The notes beneath the pieces were generated by a model that worked only from the letters and a program-made list of their open reading frames with translations, made no database searches and was not told the origin of the DNA. From Bacteroidota bacterium (GTDB lineage: Bacteria; Bacteroidota; Ignavibacteria; Tepidaquicellales; Tepidaquicellaceae), in contig JAFDZO010000034.1 in the NCBI GenBank assembly GCA_018266845.1, positions 1 through 55,628 of the forward strand: 55,628 nt of DNA, read 5' to 3'. Shown in pieces: positions 15,063-24,145 of the stretch (positions are counted from its first letter, which is position 1; each line of letters starts with the position of its first letter). Position numbers and translations under genes: made by a program.

Positions 15063-16925
15063 ATGTCAGAAGACATATTAGAAAAAACTAACAGGGCTAA
15101 TAAAATCAAGAAAGAAGTTGATTCCGTTACTGTAAGATTTGCGGGCGACTCGGGTGATGGAATGCAGATAACCGGAAGCCAATTTACAGATACAACGGCA
15201 ATTTTCGGAAATGACCTCGGTACATTGCCGGACTTTCCCGCTGAAATACGCGCTCCCGCCGGAACACTCTATGGAGTAAGCGGCTTTCAGTTACAATTTT
15301 CCAATAAAGATATTTTCACTCCCGGTGATGAAGCGGATGTTTTGATTGCAATGAATCCTGCTGCGCTGAAAGTAAATCTGAAGGATTTAAAAAAGGGCGG
15401 AATAATTATTGCTAATGTTGATTCGTTCGAGAAAAAGAATCTTGAACTTGCCGGATATGCTTCAAATCCATTGGAAGACCAGACACTTGAAGGATATTAT
15501 GTCTATAAAGTCAATATAACAAAATCAACTCTTGAAATTTTAAAAGACCTTCCTCTTGGCACGAAGACTGCAAATAAATGCAAAAACTTTTATGCGCTTG
15601 GTTTAATGTACTGGCTTTTTGACAGACCAATGGATATTACTTTAGGTTGGATTAAAGAAAAATTTGCAAAGACACCTGAGCTTGTCGAGGCAAATACACG
15701 AGCGCTTAACGCCGGATACAATTTCGGTGAAACAGCAGAAATGTTTGGGGAAAGATACGAAGTAAAACCTGCTAAGCTTCCTGAAGGAACTTACAGAAAT
15801 ATTATGGGTAATGAAGCGCTTTCTATAGGTCTAATTTGCGCCGCTCAAAGCTCTGGTTTGAAGATGTTTCTTGGCAGTTATCCTATTACACCGGCATCGG
15901 ATATTTTACATAATTTATCGAGACAAAAAAAATACGGAGTTATCACTTTTCAGGCTGAAGATGAAATTGCTGCAATTACATCGGCTATTGGCGCGTCTTT
16001 CGCAGGAGCATTAGGTGTAACAACTACCAGCGGTCCCGGGATGGCATTAAAGACTGAAGCAATTGGTCTTGCAGTAATGACAGAGCTTCCGTTAGTAATT
16101 GTAAATATTCAGAGAGGCGGACCTTCAACAGGACTTCCAACTAAGACAGAGCAGGCAGATTTATTGCAGGCAGTTTACGGAAGAAACGGAGAATGCCCTG
16201 TTGCAGTTATCGCAGCGGCAACACCTGCCGATTGTTTTGATATGGCTTATGAAGCTGTGCGCCTTGCTATAAAATTTATGACTCCGGTTATTTTGCTATC
16301 AGACGGCTACCTTGCAAATGGTTCAGAGCCGTGGAAGGTAAGACATTACAACGAGCTGCCGAAAATTAATGTTAAGTTTAGAACGGAACCGGAAGGCTTT
16401 GCTCCTTACCTCCGCGATGAAAACTTAGCGCGCCCTTGGGCAAAGCCGGGAACACCGGGGCTTGAACACAGAATAGGCGGTATTGAAAAACAAAACATAA
16501 CAGGTAATGTAAACTATGAGCCGGAAAATCACGAACTGATGGTAAAGCTTCGCGCCCAGAAGGTGAAAAATATTGAGAATGATATACCTGACCTTGAAAT
16601 TGAAGGCGAAAAATCAGGCAAGCTGCTTGTTTTGGGATGGGGAAGCACATATGGCTCAATAACTGCGGCGATTGAAAATCAAGTTGCAAAAGGAAACAAA
16701 GTTTCTCATGCTCACTTGAGGTATTTAAACCCGTTACCGAAGAATACAGAAAATGTTCTCAGGTCGTTTGAAAAAGTTCTTATTCCTGAAATGAATCTTG
16801 GGCAGCTTTCTAAAATAATTAAGACCGAATTTTTAATTGATGTGGTACAATTGAACAAAGTAAAAGGCTCGCCGTTCAAAGCGAAAGAAATTGAAGCGAA
16901 AATTGAAGAAATTTTAAAAGGGTAA
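15063..16925 (+). CDS. korA: 2-oxoacid:ferredoxin oxidoreductase, fused gamma-alpha subunit
   Basis: A 620-residue subunit of the pyruvate/2-oxoglutarate:ferredoxin oxidoreductase family. The N-terminal gamma-type domain (about 20-205) begins with GDSGDGMQITG at 28-38 and includes LPDFPAEIRAPAGTLYGVSG. The alpha domain follows at about 240-620, with YPITPASDIL near 275 and the TTSGPGMALK and RGGPSTGLPTKTEQ segments of the pyrimidine-binding fold. The enzyme makes or splits 2-oxoacids with CoA, CO2 and reduced ferredoxin in the cytoplasm. The fused gamma-alpha form and the partner korB one base downstream fit 2-oxoglutarate:ferredoxin oxidoreductase. This suggests an anaerobic or microaerophilic TCA route, oxidative or reductive. 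Substrate choice is inferred, not proven. Confidence 0.9.
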   Translation: MSEDILEKTNRANKIKKEVDSVTVRFAGDSGDGMQITGSQFTDTTAIFGNDLGTLPDFPAEIRAPAGTLYGVSGFQLQFSNKDIFTPGDEADVLIAMNPAALKVNLKDLKKGGIIIANVDSFEKKNLELAGYASNPLEDQTLEGYYVYKVNITKSTLEILKDLPLGTKTANKCKNFYALGLMYWLFDRPMDITLGWIKEKFAKTPELVEANTRALNAGYNFGETAEMFGERYEVKPAKLPEGTYRNIMGNEALSIGLICAAQSSGLKMFLGSYPITPASDILHNLSRQKKYGVITFQAEDEIAAITSAIGASFAGALGVTTTSGPGMALKTEAIGLAVMTELPLVIVNIQRGGPSTGLPTKTEQADLLQAVYGRNGECPVAVIAAATPADCFDMAYEAVRLAIKFMTPVILLSDGYLANGSEPWKVRHYNELPKINVKFRTEPEGFAPYLRDENLARPWAKPGTPGLEHRIGGIEKQNITGNVNYEPENHELMVKLRAQKVKNIENDIPDLEIEGEKSGKLLVLGWGSTYGSITAAIENQVAKGNKVSHAHLRYLNPLPKNTENVLRSFEKVLIPEMNLGQLSKIIKTEFLIDVVQLNKVKGSPFKAKEIEAKIEEILKG

Positions 16926-16926
16926 A

Positions 16927-17967
16927 ATGGAAACGACAAAATCAAACACTGATATTACCGATAAAGTAATTTATACTGCAAAGGATTTCGCATCAGACCA
17001 GGATATTAGATGGTGTCCGGGGTGCGGCGATTATTCTATTCTCGCGCAGGTGCAGAGAACTCTTCCTTCTCTTGGAATATCTAAAGAGAAACTTGTGTTC
17101 ATAGCAGGTATTGGCTGCTCAAGCAGATTTCCTTATTATATGAGCACTTACGGTTTTCATACAATTCATGGAAGAGCTACGGCTATCGCATCGGGTGTAA
17201 AAATCGCAAACCCAGATTTGTCCGTTTGGATAACTGCGGGCGACGGCGACCTTATGAGTATCGGCGGAAATCACTTTATGCACCTATTGAGAAGAAACCT
17301 CGATGTAAATCTTTTGATGTTCAATAATAGAATTTACGGATTAACAAAAGGGCAGTACTCACCGACATCGGAAAAAAATAAAATTACTAAATCCAGTCCT
17401 ATAGGTTCTCCTGATTATCCTTTTAATCCGACAAGCCTTGCTCTCGGAGCTAACGGTACTTTTATAGCGCGCTCTATGGATAGAGACCCAAAGCATTTGC
17501 AGGAAATGATTTCGCGCGCAGCTAAACACCACGGAACATCATTTTTGGAAGTTTTGCAGAACTGTAACATATATAATGACGGCGCATTCTTTTTATACAC
17601 CGAAAAAGAGACTAAAGAAGATAATGTTGTTTACCTTGAAAACGGTAAACCGTTAATTTATGGTAAGAATAAAGATAAGGGAATTAAGCTTGACGGATTC
17701 AAACCTGTCGTTGTTGATTTGAATGATGGAGTTCATTCTGCAAATGATTTACTTATCCACGATGAGACATCAAGGGAGCTTGCATTTATTCTCAGCAGCT
17801 TCGTTGAACATCCTGAACTCCCCATGCCGGTTGGTGTATTTCTAGAGATTCCAAGAAATACATATGAAGAAACAATTGCAGAGCAATTTGAACATGTATA
17901 TGATAAAAATGGCAAAGGTGATATTGATGAACTGCTAAAGGGCAAATCTACTTGGGAAATAAAATAA
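16927..17967 (+). CDS. korB: 2-oxoacid:ferredoxin oxidoreductase, beta subunit
   Basis: A 346-residue thiamine-pyrophosphate-binding beta subunit. The iron-sulfur cluster ligands are seen in CPGCGDYS (Cys30, Cys33) and GIGCSSRFPYY (Cys64). The TPP/Mg motif is GDGDLMSIGGNH (105-116) with the distal NN at 133-134, followed by IYGLTKGQYSPTS. Length is normal for KorB. It starts one base after the korA stop, so the two subunits are made together. A strong terminator lies about 25 nt after the stop, making korAB a two-gene operon. Confidence 0.93.
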   Translation: METTKSNTDITDKVIYTAKDFASDQDIRWCPGCGDYSILAQVQRTLPSLGISKEKLVFIAGIGCSSRFPYYMSTYGFHTIHGRATAIASGVKIANPDLSVWITAGDGDLMSIGGNHFMHLLRRNLDVNLLMFNNRIYGLTKGQYSPTSEKNKITKSSPIGSPDYPFNPTSLALGANGTFIARSMDRDPKHLQEMISRAAKHHGTSFLEVLQNCNIYNDGAFFLYTEKETKEDNVVYLENGKPLIYGKNKDKGIKLDGFKPVVVDLNDGVHSANDLLIHDETSRELAFILSSFVEHPELPMPVGVFLEIPRNTYEETIAEQFEHVYDKNGKGDIDELLKGKSTWEIK

Positions 17968-17990
17968 AATTTATACCAAGATAAATTCTA

Positions 17991-18015
17991 AAAGCCGGAT
18001 TTATTCCGGCTTTTT
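17991..18015 (+). terminator. Rho-independent terminator after korAB
   Basis: aaagccgga and tccggcttt form a 9-bp stem with a 5-nt loop, followed by a T run. It directly follows korB. Confidence 0.9.
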
Positions 18016-18063
18016 TGTTTAAACAGGTTATCACTTAGCTCTTGCCTTTGAAGTAAGTATCAC

Positions 18064-18105
18064 CTATATTTATTTACCTTAAATAATTAAGGTAAATAAA
18101 TATAG
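18064..18105. promoter_or_regulatory. Perfect 18-bp inverted repeat before the ligD-PE start codon
   Basis: The arms ctatatttatttacctta (18064-18081) and its exact complement (18088-18105) surround a 6-nt loop. The repeat ends 5 nt before the ATG of the phosphoesterase gene. It occupies the space where a ribosome binding site would be, and no other Shine-Dalgarno is visible. It could be an operator for a dimeric repressor or an mRNA hairpin that limits translation. Confidence 0.7.
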
Positions 18106-18110
18106 CGAAA

Positions 18111-18680
18111 ATGGAAACTTTACCTTTTCTTCTCCAACCGCCGGAAAAGCTCAGCCCCAATTCTTTCCCTTTCAAATACCAAAGCGTAAGAAACAAACTC
18201 CGGTTTGTTATCAAAGAACACCATGCCACGAGAGCGCATTATGATTTCCGGCTTGAGATAACCGCTGCACTGAAAAGCTGGGTAATTGAAAAGGAAGGTC
18301 CGTCTATGCAGGCAGGGGAGCAAAGGGTTGTTCGTATGGTTGGCGACCATAACCCTGATTTCATATTCAGAGAAGGTATCATCCCCAAAGGGCAGTATGG
18401 AGCTGGAGAAATGATAGTATGGGATAAGGGGCTATATTTCCCTATTGGCGGCGGGAAATCAAAACGGGAGGACAGGCTTATTCTGGAGGCAATGCTAAAA
18501 ATAGGGGAAATTCGCATTTTTTTAATGGGGCATAAGCTAAAGGGAGAGTTCAAGCTGAAAAAAGCGTATTTCGATGCTGTTTCGTGGCTTTTGGGGAAGG
18601 AGAATGACCATTACTGCACAGATGATGATATGACCAAACTAAACCGGTCAGTTTTGACCGGAAAGACCATTTTTGAGTGA
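18111..18680 (+). CDS. Stand-alone LigD-type DNA 3'-phosphoesterase
   Basis: A 189-residue protein equal to the phosphoesterase (PE) module of bacterial NHEJ ligase D, without ligase or polymerase domains. The core EHHATRAHYDFRLE (36-49) carries the metal-site residues His37, His43 and Asp45 plus Arg47. A later His80 (VGDH), then GIIPKGQYGAG (89-99) and the closing segment GHKLKGEFKL (140-149), complete the pattern. The family trims 3'-phosphates and 3'-ribonucleotides at broken DNA ends. The residue four places after His80 is Phe, where I recall a Tyr in the characterised enzyme, so activity may be altered. No ku or ligD is in the window. A large inverted repeat ends 5 nt before the start. 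Confidence 0.86.
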   Translation: METLPFLLQPPEKLSPNSFPFKYQSVRNKLRFVIKEHHATRAHYDFRLEITAALKSWVIEKEGPSMQAGEQRVVRMVGDHNPDFIFREGIIPKGQYGAGEMIVWDKGLYFPIGGGKSKREDRLILEAMLKIGEIRIFLMGHKLKGEFKLKKAYFDAVSWLLGKENDHYCTDDDMTKLNRSVLTGKTIFE

Positions 18681-18771
18681 AGGGATTTTAAAAATAGGCA
18701 AAACAGCACTAATTTAGAGCTATTTGAGCCATGAGGTTTTGCAAGCTTAAATTGCTGATTTTTTATAGGGC

Positions 18772-18797
18772 AAAACTTACGCCCCCTCGTAAGTTTT
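18772..18797. terminator. Hairpin downstream of the phosphoesterase gene
   Basis: aaaacttacg and cgtaagtttt form a perfect 10-bp stem with a 6-nt loop, about 90 nt after the stop. It is not followed by T, but the A-rich arm itself gives T residues at its end on either strand. It may serve both this gene and the convergent peptidase gene. Confidence 0.4.
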
Positions 18798-18949
18798 GGG
18801 GTAAATATTTGTTTTAACAGATTTATAAAATCCAATACAAAACTGTAAATGCCATATAAACATTAGTTTATTGTATTCTAATGCCGAATTCTAACTTCCA
18901 AACTCTTTAAAATCAACCATTTACCCCTTTCGCTTCCGATAACCCTTAC

Positions 18950-20647
18950 TCAGTTTCCCTGTAAATATTTCAGATAATCATAAACTGCATTCATAGCCGG
19001 GTCAATATTATTTTTATAATCTGAAAAACTCAGCGGTGTATATATATTGGGAAAAACCCATTTTCTTTTATCGTTTGAAAACGCCTTCTGCCAGTAGAGG
19101 CTTGATGCGCTTACTCTAAATCCTGAGTAAGGCAGGTCAATAAAATTTATTTCACCTACGAAATTCGGCTTCGAGCCGGTCGGCTCACCGATGAAAATAG
19201 TCTGTGTGTTGTTTTCCAAATCGCCGACTAAATTCATTGCCGCTGAAAAAGTATTGCGCCCGATTATCGTAAATATCTTTCCACTCTTCGTAAGCTTTTC
19301 CCGTTTGATTAAATTATTTACGAGATGTTTATTGAGCTGGTTATTTCCGCCGCTGTTTAAACGCAAATCAATAATAATTCCTTCTACATTATTTGAATCT
19401 ATGTATCTGAAAGCCCTCTCGTAAAAATCTTTAAGTTTTTCATCCTTTGCATTTTGAATTCCGTTTACCTGCATATACAAAAAATTTATATCTTTCAGAT
19501 GCTCGAACGAAAACATCTCATACTGTTTTCTTAAATACAGCGGAAGCTCATTCGGTGATTTCTCATTGGCAAAAACGTAATTCGGGGGAGGCTGCGAGTG
19601 TCCGACCGGTGCTACATCCTGCGTAACTTTTATTTCAGCGTTTATCTTTTTTCCGTTTCCGTCTTCAAGCTCAAGCTTTAGAAGGTTTTTTGAATCGTTG
19701 ATGTCTAATCCGTATAGAGCATAACTGTATGTAAGATAGCGGGGTGTCTGCCAGTCAATTCCAAGTTCGTTATCGCGCGGTATTATCTCTGCAATCTTTT
19801 TCAACGCATCTTCTGTTTTCATCTTTCCTATTTTTGTTACCTTCATTCCGGCGTATTGCGAATACTCCGGCGAAATGCCTTTTATATACAAGCCGTCTTT
19901 GAATTTATAAAACTGTATATGATAGACTGAATATTTATAATCGGGATTTTGTGAGGGGAATAAAATCGTATGTCCGTCGCCTACGCTTGCGATTATTTTT
20001 GCGATACCGGTCATTATATGTTCATCATCCATAGCATCAACTTTCTCCAGAAGATTTGAAAATTCATTTTCCCATTGTTCTTTGCTCAACACCTCAAAAA
20101 CATTATAGTGCGTCTCTTCCATCCGCTTCTTCAGATAAGCTATATCTGATTTCCATCTTTCAGTTCTTTCACCTTTTGAATATTTATCCGGTGTAACCAT
20201 TTCCTTGAATTTTTCATGGTTTCTTATTTTATCAAAGTCCTTATCCTTCTTTATTGCGTCCTCAAGGTTTCTATATTTATAACTCGCTGCAATACTAAGC
20301 CACTTAACGGCGTTATCGGCATCTCCCATCAGCGCGTAACAGCATGCTGTATTGTATGAACATACATCCACTAAATATCCGGTCTCAAGAGTTTTTTTGT
20401 ATGCCTCTATAGATTCTTTATAGTTCTTATTGTTGTAATATGCTTCAGCAAGAGCATTGAGAAACTCGCCGTTGTATTTGTCTTTTTCAATGAGGGATTT
20501 GTAAGCCTCGATTGCCTTAGCCCATTCTTGTTTTTTCGTGTATGTGCGAGCAAGCTGAACCGAAGCAGCATCTGTCTGCGCATTGGATAGGGAAGTGAGA
20601 GAAAGTATTATTGCAGTAATGAAAAGTATTAGTTTATTCATAAGCAT
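18950..20647 (-). CDS. TPR-containing S41 family peptidase, secreted
   Basis: A 565-residue protein with a signal peptide (MNKLILFITAIILSLTSLSNAQ; ATG at 20641 or 20647). Residues 30-150 hold three TPR-like units (ARTYTKKQEWAKAIEAYKSL, NALAEAYYNNKNYKESIEAY, NTACCYALMGDADNAVKW). The C-terminal half is a tail-specific (S41) protease: VGDGHTILFPS, the strand IIIDLRLNSGGN, NTFSAAMN with the probable nucleophile Ser, and GEPTGSKPN with the general-base Lys. It is likely periplasmic or surface-linked. It is transcribed alone and diverges from the beta-helix lipoprotein gene across a 156-nt gap. Confidence 0.85.
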   Translation of the reverse strand: MLMNKLILFITAIILSLTSLSNAQTDAASVQLARTYTKKQEWAKAIEAYKSLIEKDKYNGEFLNALAEAYYNNKNYKESIEAYKKTLETGYLVDVCSYNTACCYALMGDADNAVKWLSIAASYKYRNLEDAIKKDKDFDKIRNHEKFKEMVTPDKYSKGERTERWKSDIAYLKKRMEETHYNVFEVLSKEQWENEFSNLLEKVDAMDDEHIMTGIAKIIASVGDGHTILFPSQNPDYKYSVYHIQFYKFKDGLYIKGISPEYSQYAGMKVTKIGKMKTEDALKKIAEIIPRDNELGIDWQTPRYLTYSYALYGLDINDSKNLLKLELEDGNGKKINAEIKVTQDVAPVGHSQPPPNYVFANEKSPNELPLYLRKQYEMFSFEHLKDINFLYMQVNGIQNAKDEKLKDFYERAFRYIDSNNVEGIIIDLRLNSGGNNQLNKHLVNNLIKREKLTKSGKIFTIIGRNTFSAAMNLVGDLENNTQTIFIGEPTGSKPNFVGEINFIDLPYSGFRVSASSLYWQKAFSNDKRKWVFPNIYTPLSFSDYKNNIDPAMNAVYDYLKYLQGN

Positions 20648-20803
20648 TAAGTTTAAATTTTTTTGAACGCAATTTTGCCATAAGCAGAACGAGGGTATTG
20701 GTTTAGACGGAGTGAATGCTTAAAAGGTTTTTACTCATAATTGACATTTTACTTGTTATTATTCTGCCTTTTATATAACTTTCATCAAACAAATTTCTCT
20801 CTT

Positions 20804-22285
20804 ATGAAACTTACAGGCACATTATTGCTTTTAGTTTCCCTCATTATGTTTTCCTCATGCAGCAAACAAGCTGATACAATTGTTTCACCGGAACCTTTAA
20901 GCCAAAAATCCGTTTTTGTTGACCCGGTTTCGGGCAAAGATAACAATAACGGGCGGGAGATTTCCTCTCCATATAAAACCCTTAAAAAGGCAGCAGCTTC
21001 TGCAGTAAACGGAGACACAATCTTTATGAAAGGCGGAACGTACACCGCATTCAAAGATGAAATGGTAAAAACTTCTACCGAGCTTGCCTACATTGTTATC
21101 AAGCCGTATCCTAACCAGTCAGTCATTTTAGACGGAACGGGCGCAAGCTTTACCGATGGTGAGGCTATACTCACGATTAAAAACTCTTCCTATGTTGAAA
21201 TTTCAGGTTTTGAAATCCGTAATAATCTTAGCGGAGCAGGGATAAATGTCCTGAGCGAAAATAAGTACTGCGATAACATCCGTATCAGCAATTGTATTAT
21301 TCACGATACGAAGGCATCGGGAATTTACGCAGGCTCATCTAACTTATCCGTTACCGGATGCGAGATTTATAATACATGCCTGAACAATCAGAACCGCGCC
21401 TTGGGCGATAACGGAGCATGGCATGCAGCTATAGAATATTATTTTAAATATAATTATTCTATTTACAGCGGAGAGTTTGTATGGCAATACGGAACAATTT
21501 CCAACAATAAAATTCATAATAACTGGGGCGAAGGATTAAAAACCACAAGACTTTCCGAATGCAAAATAACGGATAATAAAATTTATAATAACTACAGCAC
21601 GGCAATTTTGCTGGATAATACCAAAAATGTATTGGTGTACAATAATTATATTTATACTACAAACGATGATTATAACAGAATGACTTCCGGCTATAGCAGA
21701 CCTATGGAAGGGCTGGCTTTCTCCTATGGAAAAAATGATTTTATGGCAAATCCTATTCCCGAAAATATTGCAGTTTACAACAATCTTTTTGTGCGCACAA
21801 GCGCTCCTTTCAGATGGAAATGCGATGCGGCAAACGTCATTCATTACAATTCTTACAGGAATATAAAAATTGCATTCAACACAACCTATAATACAATAGG
21901 CAGAGAAACTTTTGCCTTGGATGAAGCCCTCTCAGGCAGAGATATTCCTTATGGCAACGAGTTCAAAAACAACATCATATACAAGCCCGTTTATAATTCA
22001 GTGCCGCAGAATTATTTCACATCAAGCGCAGATTATCAGCAGTACTGGGCAATTTCAAATAACTGTTTTGCATCGGGAGATATTCCTGCTTTCGTTTCAA
22101 AGAATAACATTCAAGGAAATCCGTCCTTTTCAAATCCGTCCTTAAATTCGCCTGAAGGATTTAAAATTGCTTCTGGCTCTATCTGCTATGCATCAGGAGA
22201 AATGATAGCAAGCATTGAGAAAGATTATTTTTTAAATCTGCGCTCGCCGAATCCTTCTATTGGATTTTTTGAGCTGACGAGATAA
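20804..22285 (+). CDS. Parallel beta-helix lipoprotein (pectate lyase-like/DUF1565)
   Basis: The chosen ATG at 20804 gives 493 residues and puts a clean lipoprotein signal first: MKLTGTLLLLVSLIMFSSC, with the lipobox Cys at residue 19. An in-frame ATG at 20741 would bury it. After FVDPVSGKDNNNGREISSPY, which is the DUF1565 start for right-handed beta-helix proteins, come many short turns of the N-x-I-x-N type (ISNCIIHDTKASGIYAG, NNKIHNNWGEGLKT, DNKIYNNYSTAILLD). The protein is probably anchored to the outer membrane and may bind or cut polysaccharide. No catalytic residues can be assigned. A hairpin terminator follows. Confidence 0.8.
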   Translation: MKLTGTLLLLVSLIMFSSCSKQADTIVSPEPLSQKSVFVDPVSGKDNNNGREISSPYKTLKKAAASAVNGDTIFMKGGTYTAFKDEMVKTSTELAYIVIKPYPNQSVILDGTGASFTDGEAILTIKNSSYVEISGFEIRNNLSGAGINVLSENKYCDNIRISNCIIHDTKASGIYAGSSNLSVTGCEIYNTCLNNQNRALGDNGAWHAAIEYYFKYNYSIYSGEFVWQYGTISNNKIHNNWGEGLKTTRLSECKITDNKIYNNYSTAILLDNTKNVLVYNNYIYTTNDDYNRMTSGYSRPMEGLAFSYGKNDFMANPIPENIAVYNNLFVRTSAPFRWKCDAANVIHYNSYRNIKIAFNTTYNTIGRETFALDEALSGRDIPYGNEFKNNIIYKPVYNSVPQNYFTSSADYQQYWAISNNCFASGDIPAFVSKNNIQGNPSFSNPSLNSPEGFKIASGSICYASGEMIASIEKDYFLNLRSPNPSIGFFELTR

Positions 22286-22302
22286 ACAGCAGATAGTAAA
22301 AT

Positions 22303-22350
22303 AGTCAAATGGTGAAATGGCTTTCTTTCGCCATTTGGCTGTTTCTTTTT
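22303..22350 (+). terminator. Rho-independent terminator
   Basis: agtcaaatggtgaaa pairs with tttcgccatttggct, with some G-U pairs, and a T-rich tail follows (22341-22350). It ends the beta-helix gene. Confidence 0.75.
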
Positions 22351-22380
22351 AAACGCCCACAATCAACATAAAAAATACTT

Positions 22381-22728
22381 TTGTCTCACTTAAAATTTTT
22401 AATTCCTGTTTTATTATTTCTCATCGTATTTTCTTCCTGCCAAAGCAGTAAAGAAATCATCCGCGAAGAATTACCTTCCGCATGCACGGATGAGCTTTTT
22501 CTCACGCTTCAAAAGAGAGATTCATCCACTTACACAGAATTCGAAAAAACTTATTTCATCAAGAAGCAGACGGAATGCCGCGATGCGCTTATCAAAGCCG
22601 CAGATAAAAAAGAGCATGATAGGAAGCAGCAAACGGGCGAGAAAATTGTGGAGTATGTCTTAATAGCGGGCGCAATTTTTGGCGCGCTGGTTTTAGTAAT
22701 TGTATTGGGTGGGCTTGGGAAGCAGTAG
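22381..22728 (+). CDS. Small lipoprotein with C-terminal membrane helix
   Basis: A 115-residue protein read from a TTG start. The N-terminus LKFLIPVLLFLIVFSSC is a lipoprotein signal with the lipobox Cys at about residue 20. The middle is charged and cysteine-bearing (Cys35, Cys71). The last 27 residues (YVLIAGAIFGALVLVIVLGG) form a membrane helix, which is unusual for an outer-membrane lipoprotein and may keep it in the inner membrane. No family is recognised. Confidence 0.6.
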   Translation: MSHLKFLIPVLLFLIVFSSCQSSKEIIREELPSACTDELFLTLQKRDSSTYTEFEKTYFIKKQTECRDALIKAADKKEHDRKQQTGEKIVEYVLIAGAIFGALVLVIVLGGLGKQ

Positions 22729-22836
22729 CTCAAATTTAAATTTTTCCATAAATTTCTTTTGGGTTAATATATAAAGCACTGCAAATAAATAATATGTAAA
22801 TTAAGTTGTTTGTTATTATGTTACCGTCATATTACC

Positions 22837-22890
22837 CTCGTTACGAAGCTGGAGCCTCGCTAAAGCGGGATTTGACAACTTCGTAACGAG
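22837..22890. repeat. Inverted repeat, REP-like
   Basis: ctcgttacgaag (22837-22848) and cttcgtaacgag (22879-22890) are exact complements enclosing a 30-nt loop that contains further short pairs (gctggagcctcgc). A related GC-rich palindrome occurs at 24640-24690 in the same gene cluster, so both may belong to one intergenic repeat family. Confidence 0.65.
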
Positions 22891-22943
22891 AACCGGAGAC
22901 TACCAGTGCCCCTAATTCCGCAGAAAGCCCACCATTCCTTACC

Positions 22944-22972
22944 TTGACTTTTTTGCGTATTATGACTAATTT
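22944..22972 (+). promoter_or_regulatory. Possible sigma70-type promoter for the rplB operon
   Basis: TTGACT (22944-22949) is followed after 17 bp by TAATTT (22967-22972). The -35 is good and the -10 is poor. It is the best candidate in the leader, 58 nt before rplB. Confidence 0.35.
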
Positions 22973-23029
22973 GTAGTTTGCCCAAAAAAGCATCAATTTT
23001 TTAGTTAAACGCGATAATTTTTCACGATA

Positions 23030-23851
23030 ATGGCATTACGTAAATTAAAACCGACTACACCTGCGACGAGATATTACAGTATTTCTTCATTTGAGGAAAT
23101 CACTAAATCAACTCCTGAGAAGTCTCTTTTAGCCCCTTTAAAGAAATCAGGCGGAAGAAACAACTTAGGGCGTGTAACATCAAGATTCAGAGGCGGCGGT
23201 CACAAAAGAATGTACAGAATAATTGACTTCAAGAGAACCGTAAATGGTACTTCTGAAGTTATTGCGATTGAATACGACCCGAACAGAACAGCAAGAATAG
23301 CATTAATAAAGAACGAAGACGGCTCAAAAGCATATATATTATCACCCGACGGACTGAAAGTCGGCGATAAAATCGAATCATCATCCGATGCAGACCCGAA
23401 GATGGGCAACACAATGCCTGTTGTAAATATTCCGCTCGGTTCATTTATCCACAATATAGAGTTGAAGCCCGGAAAAGGCGCTCAGCTTGTCAGAAGCGCA
23501 GGAACTTCAGCGCAGGTTATCTCAAAAGACGAAAAATACACACAGATAAAATTACCATCAGGCGAAGTAAGATTGATAAAGAACGAATGTAAGGCAACTA
23601 TCGGTACTGTAAGCAACCCGGAGCATTTGAACATCAGCTACGGTAAAGCAGGAAGAAAAAGATGGATGGGAAGAAGACCTCACGTAAGAGGTGTTGCGAT
23701 GAACCCTGTTGACCACCCGATGGGCGGCGGTGAAGGTAAGACTTCAGGCGGCGGACATCCGGTATCTCCATGGGGCTTGCCTGCAAAAGGATACAAGACA
23801 AGAAAAAAGAAAAATCCTAATAACAAATTCATAGTTAAGAAAAGAAAGTAA
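23030..23851 (+). CDS. rplB: 50S ribosomal protein L2
   Basis: A 273-residue protein of standard length. It begins with the conserved start ([17 protein letters not shown]) and carries [19 protein letters not shown] near residue 40. Near the C-terminus [20 protein letters not shown] contains the His needed for peptidyl-transferase centre structure. It is the first gene of the cluster here; the usual rpsJ, rplC, rplD and rplW are not upstream. rpsS follows after 7 nt. Confidence 0.98.
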   Translation: MALRKLKPTTPATRYYSISSFEEITKSTPEKSLLAPLKKSGGRNNLGRVTSRFRGGGHKRMYRIIDFKRTVNGTSEVIAIEYDPNRTARIALIKNEDGSKAYILSPDGLKVGDKIESSSDADPKMGNTMPVVNIPLGSFIHNIELKPGKGAQLVRSAGTSAQVISKDEKYTQIKLPSGEVRLIKNECKATIGTVSNPEHLNISYGKAGRKRWMGRRPHVRGVAMNPVDHPMGGGEGKTSGGGHPVSPWGLPAKGYKTRKKKNPNNKFIVKKRK

Positions 23852-23858
23852 TTTATAA

Positions 23859-24143
23859 ATGTCAAGGTCACTAAAAAAAGGTCCGTTTATTGATTTTAAT
23901 CTCGCTGATAAAGTTGAGAAATTGAATCAGTCAAATCAGAAGAAGGTTGTAAAGACCTGGGCGAGAGCATGCACAATCTCTCCTGACTTTATCGGTCATA
24001 CTTTTGCGGTGCATAACGGAAATAAGTTCATTCCGGTATATGTAACTGAAAACATGGTTGGTCATAAGCTCGGCGAGTTTTCTCATACGAGAACATTCAG
24101 AGCGCATTCAGGTCAGAAAAAAGATGAAAAGGGAGGCAGATAA
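23859..24143 (+). CDS. rpsS: 30S ribosomal protein S19
   Basis: A 94-residue protein with the family start [11 protein letters not shown] and the C-terminal signature [19 protein letters not shown]. It binds the head of the 30S subunit together with S13. It lies 7 nt after rplB and 2 nt before rplV, so it is co-transcribed with both. Confidence 0.98.
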   Translation: MSRSLKKGPFIDFNLADKVEKLNQSNQKKVVKTWARACTISPDFIGHTFAVHNGNKFIPVYVTENMVGHKLGEFSHTRTFRAHSGQKKDEKGGR

Positions 24144-24145
24144 AA

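Larger units (their letters stand above)
22729..23029. other. Leader region upstream of the ribosomal cluster
   Basis: About 300 nt that hold a 54-nt inverted repeat (22837-22890) and a possible promoter (22944-22972), listed separately. No gene is visible. In related genomes this position is normally filled by rpsJ-rplC-rplD-rplW. Confidence 0.6.

Noticed and set aside
16378..16689. 103-codon minus-strand frame inside korA
   Set aside because: Opposite a highly conserved enzyme domain and without a ribosome site.
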